Part shown: one piece after another, positions 14,491 through 14,643 of the stretch
Layout: every line of letters starts with the position of its first letter
Numbering within the stretch: position 1 is the stretch's first letter
Origin: Clostridiales bacterium UBA3953
GTDB lineage: Bacteria > Bacillota > Clostridia > Oscillospirales > CAG-272
DNA length: 14,643 bases
Direction of reading: 5' to 3'
Assembly: GCA_002385415.1 (NCBI GenBank)
Contig: DGDL01000080.1
Location: forward strand, 1-14,643
Notes under the pieces: generated by a model
What the model was told of the DNA's origin: nothing
Databases searched by the model: none
Seen by the model: the letters and a program-made list of their open reading frames with translations, nothing else
Made by a program: the position numbers and the translations under genes

Positions 14491-14514
14491 AAAAAGGGCA
14501 AAGCGCCCTTTTTT
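14491..14514 (+). terminator. Intrinsic terminator of the minD-mgsA unit
   Basis: AAAAAGGGC (14491-14499), loop AAAGC, then GCCCTTTTT (14505-14513) form a 9-bp perfect stem running into six T residues. It lies 52 bases after the mgsA-like stop. The A-run on the left means it could also terminate minus-strand transcription. Confidence 0.85.
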
Positions 14515-14643
14515 ATTTCCCCAATTGCATTTTTTATGCTCATATAACACAAAAATACTCTTTGGGGAACTTTTTTCCGCAGAATGCGTCAAATAAACAA
14601 AGAATCAAGCTGTGCCAAAAATGCCCATTACTATATATAAATG
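14515..14643 (+). other. A/T-rich end of window with a second T-tailed stem-loop
   Basis: No gene is visible here. TTCCCCAA (14517-14524) pairs with TTGGGGAA (14562-14569). Inside this stem, ATTTTT (14529-14534) pairs with AAAAAT (14551-14556) across an internal loop. A run of six T (14571-14576) follows, so it resembles a long terminator or attenuator. The last bases end in ATG, but without downstream sequence a start codon cannot be claimed. Confidence 0.45.

Noticed and set aside
1..14643. CRISPR arrays, insertion sequences, phage genes, tRNA or rRNA genes
   Set aside because: I saw no regularly spaced direct repeats, transposase motifs, terminal inverted repeats or tRNA-like cloverleaf with a TTCRANNC-type arm.

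Overview
The window reads as chromosomal core DNA of a low- to mid-GC Firmicute, most likely a clostridial (Ruminococcaceae/Oscillospiraceae-like) bacterium. The reasons are the order PucR/CdaR-type regulator, ftsE, ftsX, M23 peptidase, S41 protease, then greA-lysS; Clostridia-like greA, lysS and trkAH; Shine-Dalgarno sites of the AGGA/GGAAGG type; and T-tailed intrinsic terminators. No mobile element, CRISPR array, tRNA or rRNA was seen. No gap longer than about 250 bases lacks a gene.

Layout. 2-601: 3' end of a polytopic membrane protein. 624-5082: a tightly packed plus-strand unit of a CdaR/PucR-like regulator, ftsE, ftsX and a coiled-coil M23 peptidase. Together these look like a division-linked peptidoglycan hydrolase machine: FtsEX is the ATP-driven transmembrane switch and the M23 protein its extracellular effector. 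5083-5302: a hairpin-rich gap with a likely terminator. 5303-8612: S41 carboxyl-terminal protease, greA, lysS. 8613-8757: a structured gap. 8758-9456: an unrecognised single-pass exported protein, closed by a bidirectional terminator at 9462-9506. 9509-12859 (minus strand): trkA, trkH and a Cys-rich DUF2284 gene, probably one operon. 12860-13114: a divergent promoter region. 13115-14438: a MinD-like ATPase and a methylglyoxal-synthase-like protein, followed by a strong terminator and another stem-loop.

Two things stand out. First, FtsX is about 180 residues too long. Its first extracellular loop carries an insertion made of InlB-type B-repeats (Listeria-Bacteroides repeat, beta-grasp fold), about two repeat units long, and the insertion begins and ends in the middle of a repeat. 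Repeats of this kind belong to surface and adhesion proteins, so this is a division-machinery ABC component with an adhesin-like module grafted into the loop expected to contact the peptidase encoded next door. Second, the methylglyoxal-synthase-like protein keeps the fold-defining and phosphate-site motifs but has lost the residues equivalent to E. coli His19, Asp71 (the catalytic base), His98 and Asp101, so it is probably not a methylglyoxal synthase. It lies directly after a diverged MinD-like gene with no minE between them, which suggests a repurposed remnant of the clostridial min locus.

All calls come from reading the sequence by eye. No database search or structure prediction was run.
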